Source: Stereocaulon alpinum (Eukaryota > Ascomycota > Lecanoromycetes > Lecanorales > Stereocaulaceae). Taken from it: 11,687 bases of DNA. Positions 1 to 8,385 of the stretch are shown here, piece by piece. The notes beneath the pieces were generated by a model. That model saw nothing but the letters and a program-made list of their open reading frames with translations. It was not told the origin of the DNA and made no database searches. Every line of letters begins with the position of its first letter. The stretch's first letter is position 1. The stretch lies in contig JAEUBA010000299.1 in NCBI GenBank assembly GCA_018257865.1, positions 1-11,687 on the forward strand, written 5' to 3'. The position numbers were made by a program, and so were the translations under genes.

Positions 1-64
1 AATGAACACCACTAATCAGCGCTAATAACTCGAACCCTTGCGGGACGGCTATACACCCCCTCCT
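1..64. other. Unmutated flank left of the inverted arm
   Basis: These bases keep ordinary CA and TG dinucleotides, unlike the interior, so they look like sequence outside the RIP block. They run into a C-rich stretch (56-75, interrupted by T at 61 and 64). I see no gene or RNA motif in so short a piece. A target-site duplication cannot be tested because only two bases (tt) follow the G-run at the other end of the window. Confidence 0.5.
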
Positions 65-481
65 CCCCCCCCCCCGTATCGACACAGCAAAGGTCAAAGA
101 AAGTTACAGGGCGCTCAGCGCCATAATGAAGTTGAAGGATATAGAAGAATACAGCAGGGTCCTTAAGAGCTGAGTATGGTGCGAAGGGCGTGTATTATAG
201 TTAGTATTAGAAACAATGTTATAAAGCGCTCGGCATAATATTAAAGAACACAGTTAAGAGTTACCGGTGTTAAGGAGGCCTGGGGTGTGATCCCTAGACC
301 AAAAGCAATTGCATCATCAAGGATAAGCGGGAGTTTTTATCTAGGTACTATGCTATGGTTTCTCTTGCGGCTAGGAAAGGCACACTACGTGTACCATCTA
401 CTAGTTTTATAAATAATGTAATAGAACACCCTCATTAGTATATATAGATACTAGAATAGGCGTATAAACCAATCAATCAAT
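65..481 (+). repeat. Left inverted-repeat arm (little RIP)
   Basis: An 11-base C-run (65-75) is followed by CGTATCGA and about 400 bp ending in a CAATCAATCAAT tract at 469-481. The reverse complement of 11244-11685 matches it along its whole length. Differences are mostly C-to-T in CA or G-to-A in TG on the right copy: for example gacacagcaaaggtcaaag (81-99) reads gatatagtaaaggttaaag in the right arm. A few differences do not fit RIP. No open frame, tRNA-like A/B box or transposase motif was recognised. The arm could be the terminal inverted repeat of an unidentified DNA transposon, or one of two opposed copies of a short retroposon with an (AATC)n tail. Similarity ends immediately inside the AATC tract. 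Confidence 0.85.
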
Positions 482-965
482 TAGGAGTTATATTATAGGG
501 TAGTAGGAGAGGTAGCTTATTAACTTAGTATTATTCTCTTTCTAAGTAGAGAACCTTATCTAACTGCTAGATATTACTTCTTATTACCTCTAATTAGTCC
601 CGTAGGGCTATATTTTCTTCGTCTAGGGTCGATACCCTCGCTTAGTTAGTTTAAGTAAACTATACTACTGCTTTATATTATACGTCTACTACTTCTAATT
701 CTTCTACTATCTATAATAATATATCTCGCTCGCGTTATAGATTATTTAGTATATTTAGTACCGCTTTAGGCTCCGACGCTACCTAATATTCTAACTAGAT
801 AGTACTTACTATTTCTTAAACGGATATAGCTTCTTTAGCCCCTTATAGGGCGTCCTTTAGTAGTAGAGATATCCGTCTATACTTTTTCATATTTCTTAAA
901 ATATATCGTCTTACGCGTTAATCTTCTATTAGATTTTTTAACTGCTACTTAGTAGTATTCCTATC
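482..965 (-). pseudogene. Element E: coiled-coil gag-like N-terminal fragment
   Basis: One minus-strand frame (codons starting at positions such as 731) reads for about 160 codons with only TAA/TAG interruptions, as expected for RIP-mutated Gln or Trp codons. Its second half is a charged, heptad-like stretch containing VEELEVVD, STLDEENIALRD and LDKVLYLERE, which looks like a coiled coil. Coiled coils near the N-terminus are common in gag of fungal Ty3/gypsy elements, and the fragment lies just downstream (minus sense) of an LTR-like segment at 1110-1395, which supports the gag reading. It runs straight into the AATC tract of the left arm, where a TGA (477-479) ends the frame. No capsid or zinc-knuckle part is left. 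Another coiled-coil protein is not excluded. Confidence 0.45.
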
Positions 966-1109
966 GTCTATCGTAGTACTAGTATAAGGCGGTAGTAAGG
1001 CGGTTATAAGGGGAGGTAGGTAGGAGTTAATTTTAAAATTAGTATTATAGAGTGCTAGACTTAATACTAATATTAGGTTAGGGTAGTTACTTAATTAGGC
1101 TCGCTGTTA

Positions 1110-1395
1110 TAACTACTGCGAGTTAAAGTAAGTAGAGTTTAGTTCTAATATTAGGTGATTATATAGAGTAAGTCGATATAGATAGTATTTAACTAAAAGA
1201 ACTAAACTAAGGAAGAAAAGCTATATATATAGAGCGCGTATATAATATATTAGGGACGCGGCTTAGTAGGCGCTAAGGCTAAAGGAGCCTAGCGTTAGAC
1301 CTAGCCGAGTCGGATATAAGTCGAACCAGACCTAGTCCGAGTCGGACATAGGCTATAATACATAGATACTAGCAAGCAGCGAAACCTATATATAT
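1110..1395 (-). mobile_element. LTR-like segment of element E
   Basis: This non-coding stretch separates the broken integrase frame of element B from the coiled-coil fragment. On the minus strand it has a TATATATA box (about 1221-1230) followed by a pyrimidine stretch. The 13-mer taaggaagaaaag (1208-1220, plus sense) recurs at 5977-5989 in the presumed leader of element B. Both regions also carry a short direct repeat with GACCTAG-type units further right. The shared architecture suggests related LTRs. Exact ends, a TG...CA boundary and a primer-binding site cannot be read because RIP destroys those dinucleotides. Part of it (about 1326-1377) keeps several CA sites. Confidence 0.38.
1297..1350. 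repeat. Short tandem repeat with CCGAGTCGG core
   Basis: Two units, agacctagccgagtcggata (1297-1316) and agacctagtccgagtcggac (1328-1347), lie 31 bp apart inside the LTR-like segment. Each contains CCGAGTCGG, which is nearly self-complementary. They could be U3 enhancer-type repeats; no function is demonstrated. Confidence 0.55.
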
Positions 1396-4190
1396 ATACG
1401 TAATACTTTAAGCCTACCTTAGAAGTATAGCTTACTACGGTCTAGCTTATAGTTAAGGTAGTTATTACGAGCTCGCTTACGTAAGGGTTCTAGTATTAGC
1501 GAGTTCTTATTAGCGTTAATTACCTAATTAATAATATTATAGCCCTCGATATTATATACGGCTGCTAAGGCGGGGTTAGGTACTTCGCCTTCTAAGTATT
1601 CCTCTAGCTCTTTAGGATCCGTTAGCGTAGCTATAGGTAATAGCTTAACCTTTTCTATAATTTAGACTAGGTCGCAGTCCGGATAGGCGGTAAGGGAGGA
1701 GATAGTAACTTCTTCTAGTATCTAAGGGTTAACCTTCTTATTTAGGAGGAGTTACTAGCTCCGGATTACGCGTTTATAGGCTTCTAGAGGCGTAATATCT
1801 TACTCCCTATAAAATAGTATATCTACTATAGTATTCGTAATACCCGTATAGTATATAATTATAAAGTAGAAGTTAGTAAAGAACTTAGCTTAGCGAGCTT
1901 AGTAGGCTATAAGGTCTTTAGTAGTTATAAAGTATTCTAAGGCCTTATAATTAGTATATATATAGACCGACTTCTACGCCCTAAGGAGCTCTAGCTTATA
2001 CTGCTAGAAGGAGCGAAAAATCGCGAGTAGTTCCTTATTATAGATTAGGTAATTTAGCTCTATATTACCTATTATCTTAGAGAAGTACCCTACTAGGTAG
2101 AAGAGGCTATCTTTATATTTTTATAATAGGATACCGGCGACTACTCCGTCTAAGGAATCCGTCTTAAGGCGGGTTTCCTTATAGGGATCGTAATACTTAA
2201 GGACTAAGGTAGAGAGGAGTACTTAGCGGAGGGAGTCCTATATATAGCGATAGGCGTTATCGAAGTAGAAGGGTATGTCTTTAGCTATTAGGCGGATAAG
2301 CGGAGCCGTAATCCTACTATATCCTTAAATAAACCTTTAGTAGAAGTTATAGAAGCCTAGGTAGCTCTAAATACCTTATATATTACTTATATACTACTAG
2401 GTCTTAATAATAGCGACCTTCTCCGGATTTACCTTAATACTATTAACTCTAATAATAAAGCTAAGAAACTTAGTTTTCTTAATATTAAACTCGCTCTTCT
2501 TAATATCTGCTTATAGGTTATTAGCCTATAGGATCTTTATAACCTTCTTTATATAAATCTTATATTCCTTAGGAGTCTTAGAGTAGATAAGGATATTATC
2601 TATATAGGCTGAGTAGAAGTTATTAAGATACTCTATTAAGATATTATTAATAAAGCGCTAGAAGGTAGTTAAGGCGTTAGTTAACCTAAATAGTATTACC
2701 CTATACTTAAAGGTACTATATTAACTATAGAAGCTAATAAGGTCCTCTAAGTCCTAGTAGATCCTTACCTAGTAGAACGCCTATTAGACGTTAATCTTCG
2801 TAAAGATTTTAGCCTTATAGATTTAAGCTATTATCTTATCTATTAGGGGGAGTAGGTACGGATCCTTTTTAGTTAGGTTATTAAGCTTCCGGAAATTAAC
2901 GTAGAAGTATAAGCTACTATCTTCCTTTCTAGCGAAGAGTATTAGAGCTGTATATAATATATTCGATAGCTTAATAAATCCCTTATAGAGGTAGTCTATA
3001 ATATAGCGTTTAGCCTTAGAGAGTTACTTATTAGTTATCTTTTATAGCGGCTTAAAGGTTAAGGTATTTAGGCTAGTAAGCTCGATTTTATAGTCTATAC
3101 CTAGTCTTCTATTAGGTAATATATTAGAGTCTCTTTGCGAAAAAAGGGGGGTGAACTCCTAGTACTATAGTAGAAGCTTAGCCTTTACTAAGTCTTTATT
3201 AGCTTAGTATTTAGTCTTAAGTACTTCCTAAGGGGAGAGACTTATATCTACTATAGTAAGCTTAAGAAAAAGACGCTCCTAGTATTAGTCCGCCCTATAG
3301 TTAATCTCGCGCTCTAAATCCTATATAGAGGCGATAAAGGTATTAGAATTAGAAAGTCTCCTAGACTTCTTACTAAGGTAGAAATAGGATATTATAATAG
3401 CGGAAATTAAGGCGATATCTATTATATAAGTACTATAGCTAGGGCGTTAAGTCTTAGCTAGTAACGTCTTTAGACTTAATATAACTAGTATATTTAGCCC
3501 TTAAAGGGCGTCCTCTATTTTAGTAAGGCGTTTCTCTAAGTCTTATATAAAACTTAACGGCCTACCGCTATATAAATTAGGTAACCTTAAGCGAAGAGGG
3601 GAAACTAAAGCTAACCGTAGGGAGGGTAGTACGCTTTAGGATAAGGTATTAATCCAGCTATCTATCGAAAGCTTAGGGTTAATAGAGGTAAGCCTAGCTT
3701 AGCTATAGTAATACTTATTTACCTTAAAAAGGGCGTCCTAACGCTTAGTATCTTATTAGTATACTAGGGAAATTAGTTTCTTAGGCGGAGTTATTAGGAG
3801 GAGTACTCTCTTATTAAAGTACTACTAAATAGCTATATTAGTAGGCTATTTAAGGCTATTCTTCCCTTTAGTATAGACTTACTTAATATCGTAGTACTTT
3901 AAGAATTTCCGACTAATAAGAATATTAGTCTAACCTAAGTTAGTAATAAGGAATAGAAAATTAATATAATAATAATTAATTATTATTATAAGAAGTAGAG
4001 CGACTATAATAGGGGAGCCGCTTTAGCTATTATAGCTAGTTAGGATAATTAGCTTAGAAAGCTTAATAAAGCGAATCCTAAAGGACTTAGAAAGGGCGAA
4101 GGCGAGAGAGGTTTTAATTATACTAAAATTATTAGCTCTACTATTAATATATAAAAGGGTTTTAACGAAAGATCTATTATATCCTAGCTC
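1390..4190 (-). pseudogene. pol: Element B pol: protease, RT, RNase H, integrase start
   Basis: A single minus-strand frame carries all domains. Protease: the DSGA active-site motif is now NSRA (4145-4134), both changes being TG-to-TA on the coding strand. The protease-RT linker has EFTPLFSQRDS-like sequence (about 3158-3125). RT (about 3010-2300): LFARKED, then VNFRKLNN (canonical VDYRxLN), KINV near 2790 (Asp to Asn), YIDN at 2606-2595 (YIDD with the second Asp changed), and thumb motif YLGFYNFY..RFI (about 2375-2315). RNase H (about 2165-1850): TDS..GVVAG, ELNYLIYNKELLAI and YTNYKAL, the last two with Asp-to-Asn changes. A gag-style linker leads to KLYF.GRLKV (1433-1401), typical of the start of gypsy integrase, where the element breaks off. 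All stops are TAA/TAG. The H2C2 finger and DDE core of integrase are absent. Confidence 0.88.
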
Positions 4191-5880
4191 TATATTAACT
4201 AGGAACTAGCGGCCTCTAATAAGGGCCTAAAAGTTAAATTATAAGTCCTTCTATAGATTAGGGCTCCTACTATAGCTAAAGACTCTACTATAGCCTAGGA
4301 GTTTTCTAATAGCTTATTAGTCTCTATTTCCTCTCTAACTATAATCTTAAAGATCTTCTTTTCTAACGCCTATTAGCTACGCTTCTAGGGGTAGTTATTC
4401 GCTTAGTAGCTAATTTTACTATAGTTATTATACAGCGAGTTAGCGGGCGTCTTAGGGGAAGCTAGTACTACTAGTATAGGGGATAGTAGACGAGGAAGGG
4501 TAGTTATACCTCTAAAGGTAACTTAGCGATTTATATAAGGGGTTAGAGGGGGTAAGGGGACTCGCTAGCTCCTTATCTTAAGGATATTATAAAGGTTAGT
4601 ATTTATTCCTATTTAAGGCCTACTAGCTATCTCCTTAGACCTAATATTTTATATTTCTTAATTTAAGATAGCGAGATACTCGTCTAAGGTACTATAGTCC
4701 TTATTTATCTTATACTTTTCTATATAGACGCTTCTCTTTAAGGTAGGAGAGATTTTCTTATATAGATCCTTAAACTAACGCTTAGTACTAATCTTTCTAA
4801 TAGTCGCTAAGTAGGTAAACTTAACTTAAAAATTATTGTAGTTTATAGAACCTATCTTAAGCTTATAGTATATATAATAAGTAGACTAGACGTAGTTATA
4901 GTTAAAGAAACGCTAATTTAGTACCCTTAAAATATTAGCGGTATTATATATAGGAGACGCGTAAGTCGGGTTTATATATTAAAGGATTAGGGTTTTCGCC
5001 TCTCCTATAGTATACTTATAGTACGTAGAGACTTACTTAGCTCTATCCTAGAAGTTCGTAGGGTATTCCTTTATAAAGATCTTTATATCTATTTTCTACG
5101 CGTTATATTCGACTTCCCCTATATAGTTACTAAAGTAGGATTAAGGGTATTTAATTTTTAATAGTTCGATAGCTATCCCGCTAGGTATAGGCTTAGGGAG
5201 GTAGTAGTCTACTAATAGCTAGAGGTCGGTAGTAAGGGATCTCTATTAGCGGGGATTACTTAGAGGTAGGGTTAGAGTAGAGGTAGCCTACTTAAATTAG
5301 GATTCTACTAAAGCTGTTATAATAATAGTAGTAATAATAGCTTACTAAGCTAAGGTAAAGGGGGGTATTTAGTTAGCTATCCTATTACCTAATAGGGGAA
5401 TAGTAACGGTATTTTTAGTAAAAGAGTTATCCTTAATATCCCTAAAGATATCTTCTAAGCTTAAGTCCTCTAAGGCTTCTAGTTTAGAATCCTTAAATAA
5501 TAGTAGAGGATTATTAGGGTTAGAAGAGGTAGGGGTAGGTACTAGTAATTAACTCCTTAAGGTAGAAGGGAATCCTAGCCGGTTAGGGGGTACGCTTTAG
5601 CGTATACTCTTATAAGATAGTATATAAGTATAGCGTTACGCGTATTATTAGAGTTTTTCGAGTCTAGGTATTAACGCGAAAGTAGTTAAGGGTTTTAAAA
5701 AATAGGAATCTAGCTTTCTTTAGGATATACTAATTATTTAATTAATAGGCACCTGCTTATTAAGTAGGTAGTACTTTTTATCGATAGGTAGCTTACTAAG
5801 CTTAGCCTTAGTCTAGAAGAACGGGTAAGATATAACGCTTTATAGTAGAGGGGGTATTAATCCTATTTTATATTACAGCT
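4190..5880 (-). pseudogene. gag: Element B gag with zinc knuckle
   Basis: This minus-strand frame (codons starting at positions such as 5878, 5479 and 4432) is offset by -1 relative to pol. It contains an acidic segment (LEALEDLSLEDIFRDIKD, about 5485-5430), a capsid-like helical region (about 5160-4630) and, at 4432-4391, a CX2CX4HX4C zinc knuckle. RIP has turned its Cys and His codons into Tyr: it now reads YNNYSKISY.ANNY at exactly the right spacing. The frame continues past the knuckle and overlaps the start of the protease frame near 4190. Gag would package the element RNA into cytoplasmic particles. The start codon is not visible, since ATG becomes ATA under RIP; 5880 is the upstream limit to which the frame reads convincingly, and the true N-terminus may lie within about 100 bp. 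Confidence 0.78.
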
Positions 5881-5939
5881 CGCTTAGAGGTAATCGTAGG
5901 AGAAGGCAGCTTTAAAGAAAACTACCTTATATTAGGATT

Positions 5940-6192
5940 TAGCTAATAGGCTACGCTTAGTATCTAGAAAATAGGATAAGGAAGAAAAGAAGTAAGAGCT
6001 TAGGAGCTCGTAGGCCTAAATACCCCTAGCGCTAGTTAAGCGCCGTATCCCTAGTCCTAAAAGGGAAAGTATCCGCGTATCTAGTCGCTAGGCTAAGGTT
6101 AGTCTCCTAGATCTAGCTAGGTCTAGCTAGATACTAGATCTAGCTAGGTTAGGATCGTAATACTTCCCCCGCTTCTAAGGCGGTTACGGGGG
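5940..6192 (-). mobile_element. LTR-like leader of element B
   Basis: This stretch lies between the end of the element A gag and the start of the element B gag and shows no convincing protein. It shares the 13-mer taaggaagaaaag (5977-5989) with the LTR-like segment of E. It also carries a direct repeat, ctagatctagctaggt at 6107-6122 and 6134-6149. At its right edge the sequence cccccgc...gcggttacggggg (6166-6192) is an imperfect inverted repeat. Position and shared motifs suggest the 5' LTR plus leader of B, inserted just after the zinc knuckle of A. Boundaries are approximate, and no matching 3' LTR of B is present in the window. Confidence 0.38.
6107..6149. repeat. 16-bp direct repeat with palindromic AGATCT/CTAG cores
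   Basis: The unit ctagatctagctaggt occurs perfectly at 6107-6122 and 6134-6149, separated by a related tctagctagata spacer. The units are rich in CTAG and AGATCT palindromes. The repeat sits where element E has its own GACCTAG-type repeat, so it may be an LTR regulatory repeat. Confidence 0.6.
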
Positions 6193-6198
6193 CTAATT

Positions 6199-7500
6199 AT
6201 TTTTTACTAATACTATACTAATACTAGTATAAGTAGTAGGCTTATTACGATTAGAATAATTTAGGCTTATATAGCCTAGCTTCCTATAATAATAGTAGAT
6301 AAGCTTAGTTACTAAATCTAAATTAGTCTTCCGCTTTAGACTCCTTAAATAAGATTTATATCGCGCTAACTATAAGTTATCGACCCTTAAGCCTAGCCTA
6401 TTAGGCTTAGAAATCTATTATTCTAATAGGCGGCTCCCTTATAACTTAAAGGCCCTATAGTTAGATAATTTTCTATAAGTACTTAAGCCGCCGCCTCCGT
6501 AATACTTATACCCTATAGTATTCTCTTATATAATAGCTTAGGTAATAATATTATCCCTATTATTAAATACCTTACCTATAATTAAGATTTTATTCTTTAG
6601 CTCCGGTCTTAGCTTAGCTAGGAAGAGGTTAGCTTTAAGCTTTAAAGCTATAGGCGGTAGGTTAGCTTCTAACTCCTTTAAGTAGGCCTTAAATATAGTA
6701 ACTTTCTAATTAGAATATTACTTTACCTCCTTAAACCTTTCGTAGGCGAGGAGACGGCGGTTAATAGGATTTATAACTAAATTATATAGGAATTACTTAA
6801 AGAATTCGAATATTATATTATCCTATTTATAGTCCTTTAGGTAGGTATTCTACTAGGAATTTAGGTTATCTTTTAAGGCGTCTATATAGTAGACTATCTT
6901 AGATAGTTTAGTAGTAAAGTACTCTAAACTCTTAAGAAACTTCTTTTCTAAGTTAGCGAACTAGCGTAAGTATTTACCCTTATTAATTCCCTTATAAGGT
7001 TATATATTCTTAGGCTGAAAGCTTTTCGGTATTAGGGGTCTTTAGAGTCTAATAGGTAGGTTTATAGGCGCGCTAAAGGCGAGCGTTATAAGATATAAAG
7101 GAATCCTTTAGCTAATAATATTAACTAATTATACTAATATAGCGGTAGTAGGATATTATTCCTCCTCTTAAACTATCCCTATAGGTATTCTAATAGTACT
7201 CTATAACCTAAGGTATTAAATTATATTATTTTTAGCTTCTAATACTAATAATTCGCGTAGTTACTTTAGGCGGCGATTCGTTACTTAAGCTTCTTATAAG
7301 CGTTACTTAAGATTAGTATTATTTAAATTAGAGGTATTTAGTTAAGACTCTCTATTAGTCCTATAGCTCTCTATAGGATTATTATTATTATTAATATTAT
7401 TAGATTCTTCGGTGTTAGTAACGGTTATAGTAGTATAACTACGCGTCCGACCTAATATTATAGTAACTCTAGGCCTCTCCCTCAAAAAGGTAGAGAAATT
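6199..7500 (-). pseudogene. gag: Element A gag with zinc knuckle
   Basis: One minus-strand frame (codon starts divisible by 3: 7485, 7380, 6297) holds over about 430 codons without an indel. In order: an Asn-rich low-complexity stretch (about 7410-7375), a short coiled coil with LRELLVLEAKNN (about 7270-7225), a helical capsid-type region (about 6960-6540; motifs LEKKFLKSLEYF, YERFKEVK, LKLKANLFLAKLRPELKNKIL) and a CX2CX4HX4C zinc knuckle at 6297-6256. The knuckle now reads YYYYRKLGYISLNY because TGC/TGT/CAT codons have become TAC/TAT. It differs in sequence and frame from the gag of B, so it is a second gypsy lineage. Its pol is absent: an LTR-like segment assigned to B begins about 60 bp after the knuckle. 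The frame may extend upstream of 7500, where the start cannot be fixed. Confidence 0.8.
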
Positions 7501-7849
7501 AGAACTATAAAGGCTAGTAGCGCCGGCTCTAAGCTAGCGTACTAAGGTATAAGAGACGTAAAGTTACTAGATTTAGGTATTAAGTAATAGATATAATTAT
7601 ATTACTTAGTAGTAGAGTAGTAGTAGAACTAATTTCTAAAGATCCCTAAAATACGGGGGAGTCCTAGGTAGTAATACTATTACTAAGCCCCTAAACCCTA
7701 ATTAATATAGTTACGTTAGCGTAGCTATAACGCGCACACGCTTAAGGGTTAATACTATAAAGATATTAATATTTTAAAAAAGTATAAAATCTGGAAAATT
7801 CTAAGTCAAAAAAATATCCTATACCTTTCCGGGTAGTATATATACTATT
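7501..7849. other. Junction region between elements A and C
   Basis: No confident gene. The right part of the element A leader probably lies here (about 7500-7690), with the gag frame nominally open to 7640 but low in complexity. Between about 7734 and 7810 several CA/TG sites survive (gcgcacacgc, atctgg, agtcaaaaa), unusual for this block, so this may be single-copy or junction DNA less exposed to RIP. The plus-strand integrase tail of element C begins at about 7850. Head-to-head opposition of A (minus) and C (plus) implies a rearrangement or nested insertion here. Confidence 0.45.
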
Positions 7850-8245
7850 AGAGATTAACTACTATTAAGTACGAAGAATATTAAACTTATATAGCTATTA
7901 AAGAAGCTATTATATAAATACTTAGAACTATTTAAGGTACTTTAGCGTATTAGGGAATATACCTATAAACTAGACCTACTAAAAATATTTCGAATATATC
8001 TAGTCTTTTATATCTTACTTCTAAAGCCCTATATAGGTATTAGTAGTAATATCTTAGATAGCTTATAGGTATAGCTTATAGAGGATAATAATAAATATAA
8101 GGTAAAAGCTATTCTAGACTATAAGATCTTCTATAGAAAGCTAAGATATCTAGTTAAATAGAAAGGTTAGTTAGACGACTATAATTAGTAGTTATATAAG
8201 TAAGACTTAGTTAATACGCCTAACCTACTTAAAGACTTTAAATAA
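7850..8245 (+). pseudogene. Element C: integrase C-terminus plus chromodomain
   Basis: This plus-strand frame (codon starts such as 8147 and 8219) gives the conserved tail of chromovirus integrase: LSTKNIKL and KKLLYKYLELFKVL (about 7865-7942), then YKLDL...RIYLVFYILLLKPY (canonical RIHPVFHVSLLKP, about 7959-8033). A chromodomain follows (about 8085-8210) with KVKAIL and RYLVK.KG., in which the two aromatic-cage Trp codons are TAG at 8159-8161 and 8168-8170. The frame ends at TAA 8243-8245, which may be the true stop or a former CAA. Chromodomains help such elements integrate into heterochromatin by binding methylated histone H3. Everything upstream (gag, RT, integrase core) is missing. Spacing and sequence differ from the chromodomain of D, so it is another family, and it lies on the opposite strand. 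Confidence 0.82.
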
Positions 8246-8301
8246 AAGTAAAAGTAAAGGTATAGACTAAGTAAGAAAAGAATAAAATAATTACTAAACT
8301 A

Positions 8302-8350
8302 AGTAGTACTACTAGTAGCGCTACTAACTATCTTACTACTAAGTAGTAGT
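8302..8350. repeat. Cluster of GTAGTA/TACTAC palindromes
   Basis: Two perfect 12-bp palindromes abut each other: agtagtactact (8302-8313) and agtagcgctact (8314-8325). Just after them actact (8335-8340) can pair with agtagt (8345-8350). The cluster sits between the end of element C and an A26 run. It could fold as an RNA or cruciform hairpin and might have acted as a 3'-end signal, but RIP may also have made it more symmetrical than it was. Confidence 0.6.
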
Positions 8351-8354
8351 ACGC

Positions 8355-8380
8355 AAAAAAAAAAAAAAAAAAAAAAAAAA
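8355..8380 (+). repeat. A26 homopolymer
   Basis: Twenty-six consecutive A residues follow gtacgc. This may be a retroposon poly(A) tail, a simple-sequence tract in a leader, or part of the 5' region of the following reading frame. No target-site duplication around it was recognised. Confidence 0.8.
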
Positions 8381-8385
8381 GAAAT

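Larger units (their letters stand above)
1390..6192 (-). mobile_element. Element B: Ty3/gypsy retrotransposon, 3'-truncated, RIP-inactivated
   Basis: Reading leftwards it holds an LTR-like leader (~6190-5940), gag (~5880-4190), then protease, reverse transcriptase, RNase H and the start of integrase (~4190-1390). The order protease-RT-RNase H-integrase is that of Ty3/gypsy (Metaviridae), not copia. The element stops just after the beginning of integrase, where LTR-like sequence of element E begins, so the integrase core, any chromodomain and the 3' LTR are missing. Insertion of E into B, or a deletion joining them, would explain this. Pol stays in one frame over 2.8 kb. It could not encode a working product because of dozens of in-frame stops and changed catalytic residues. 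Confidence 0.8.

Noticed and set aside
469..481. CRISPR-like or regulatory repeat at the AATC tract
   Set aside because: It is only a few tetranucleotide units, with no spacers; it is a simple tract at the inner edge of the arm.
1297..1350. tRNA or SINE promoter boxes in the GAGTCGG/GTTCGA-like sequence
   Set aside because: ggttcgac occurs on the minus strand (about 1328-1320), but there is no correctly spaced A box and no cloverleaf could be drawn.
5560..6192. Continuation of the element A gag into its own protease
   Set aside because: The frame stays nominally open past the zinc knuckle, but no DSGA-like motif appears, and the LTR-like motifs plus the element B gag frame occupy the stretch.
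7670..7715. Telomere-like repeat (cccctaaaccctaa)
   Set aside because: Only two imperfect units occur, with no array, inside junction DNA.
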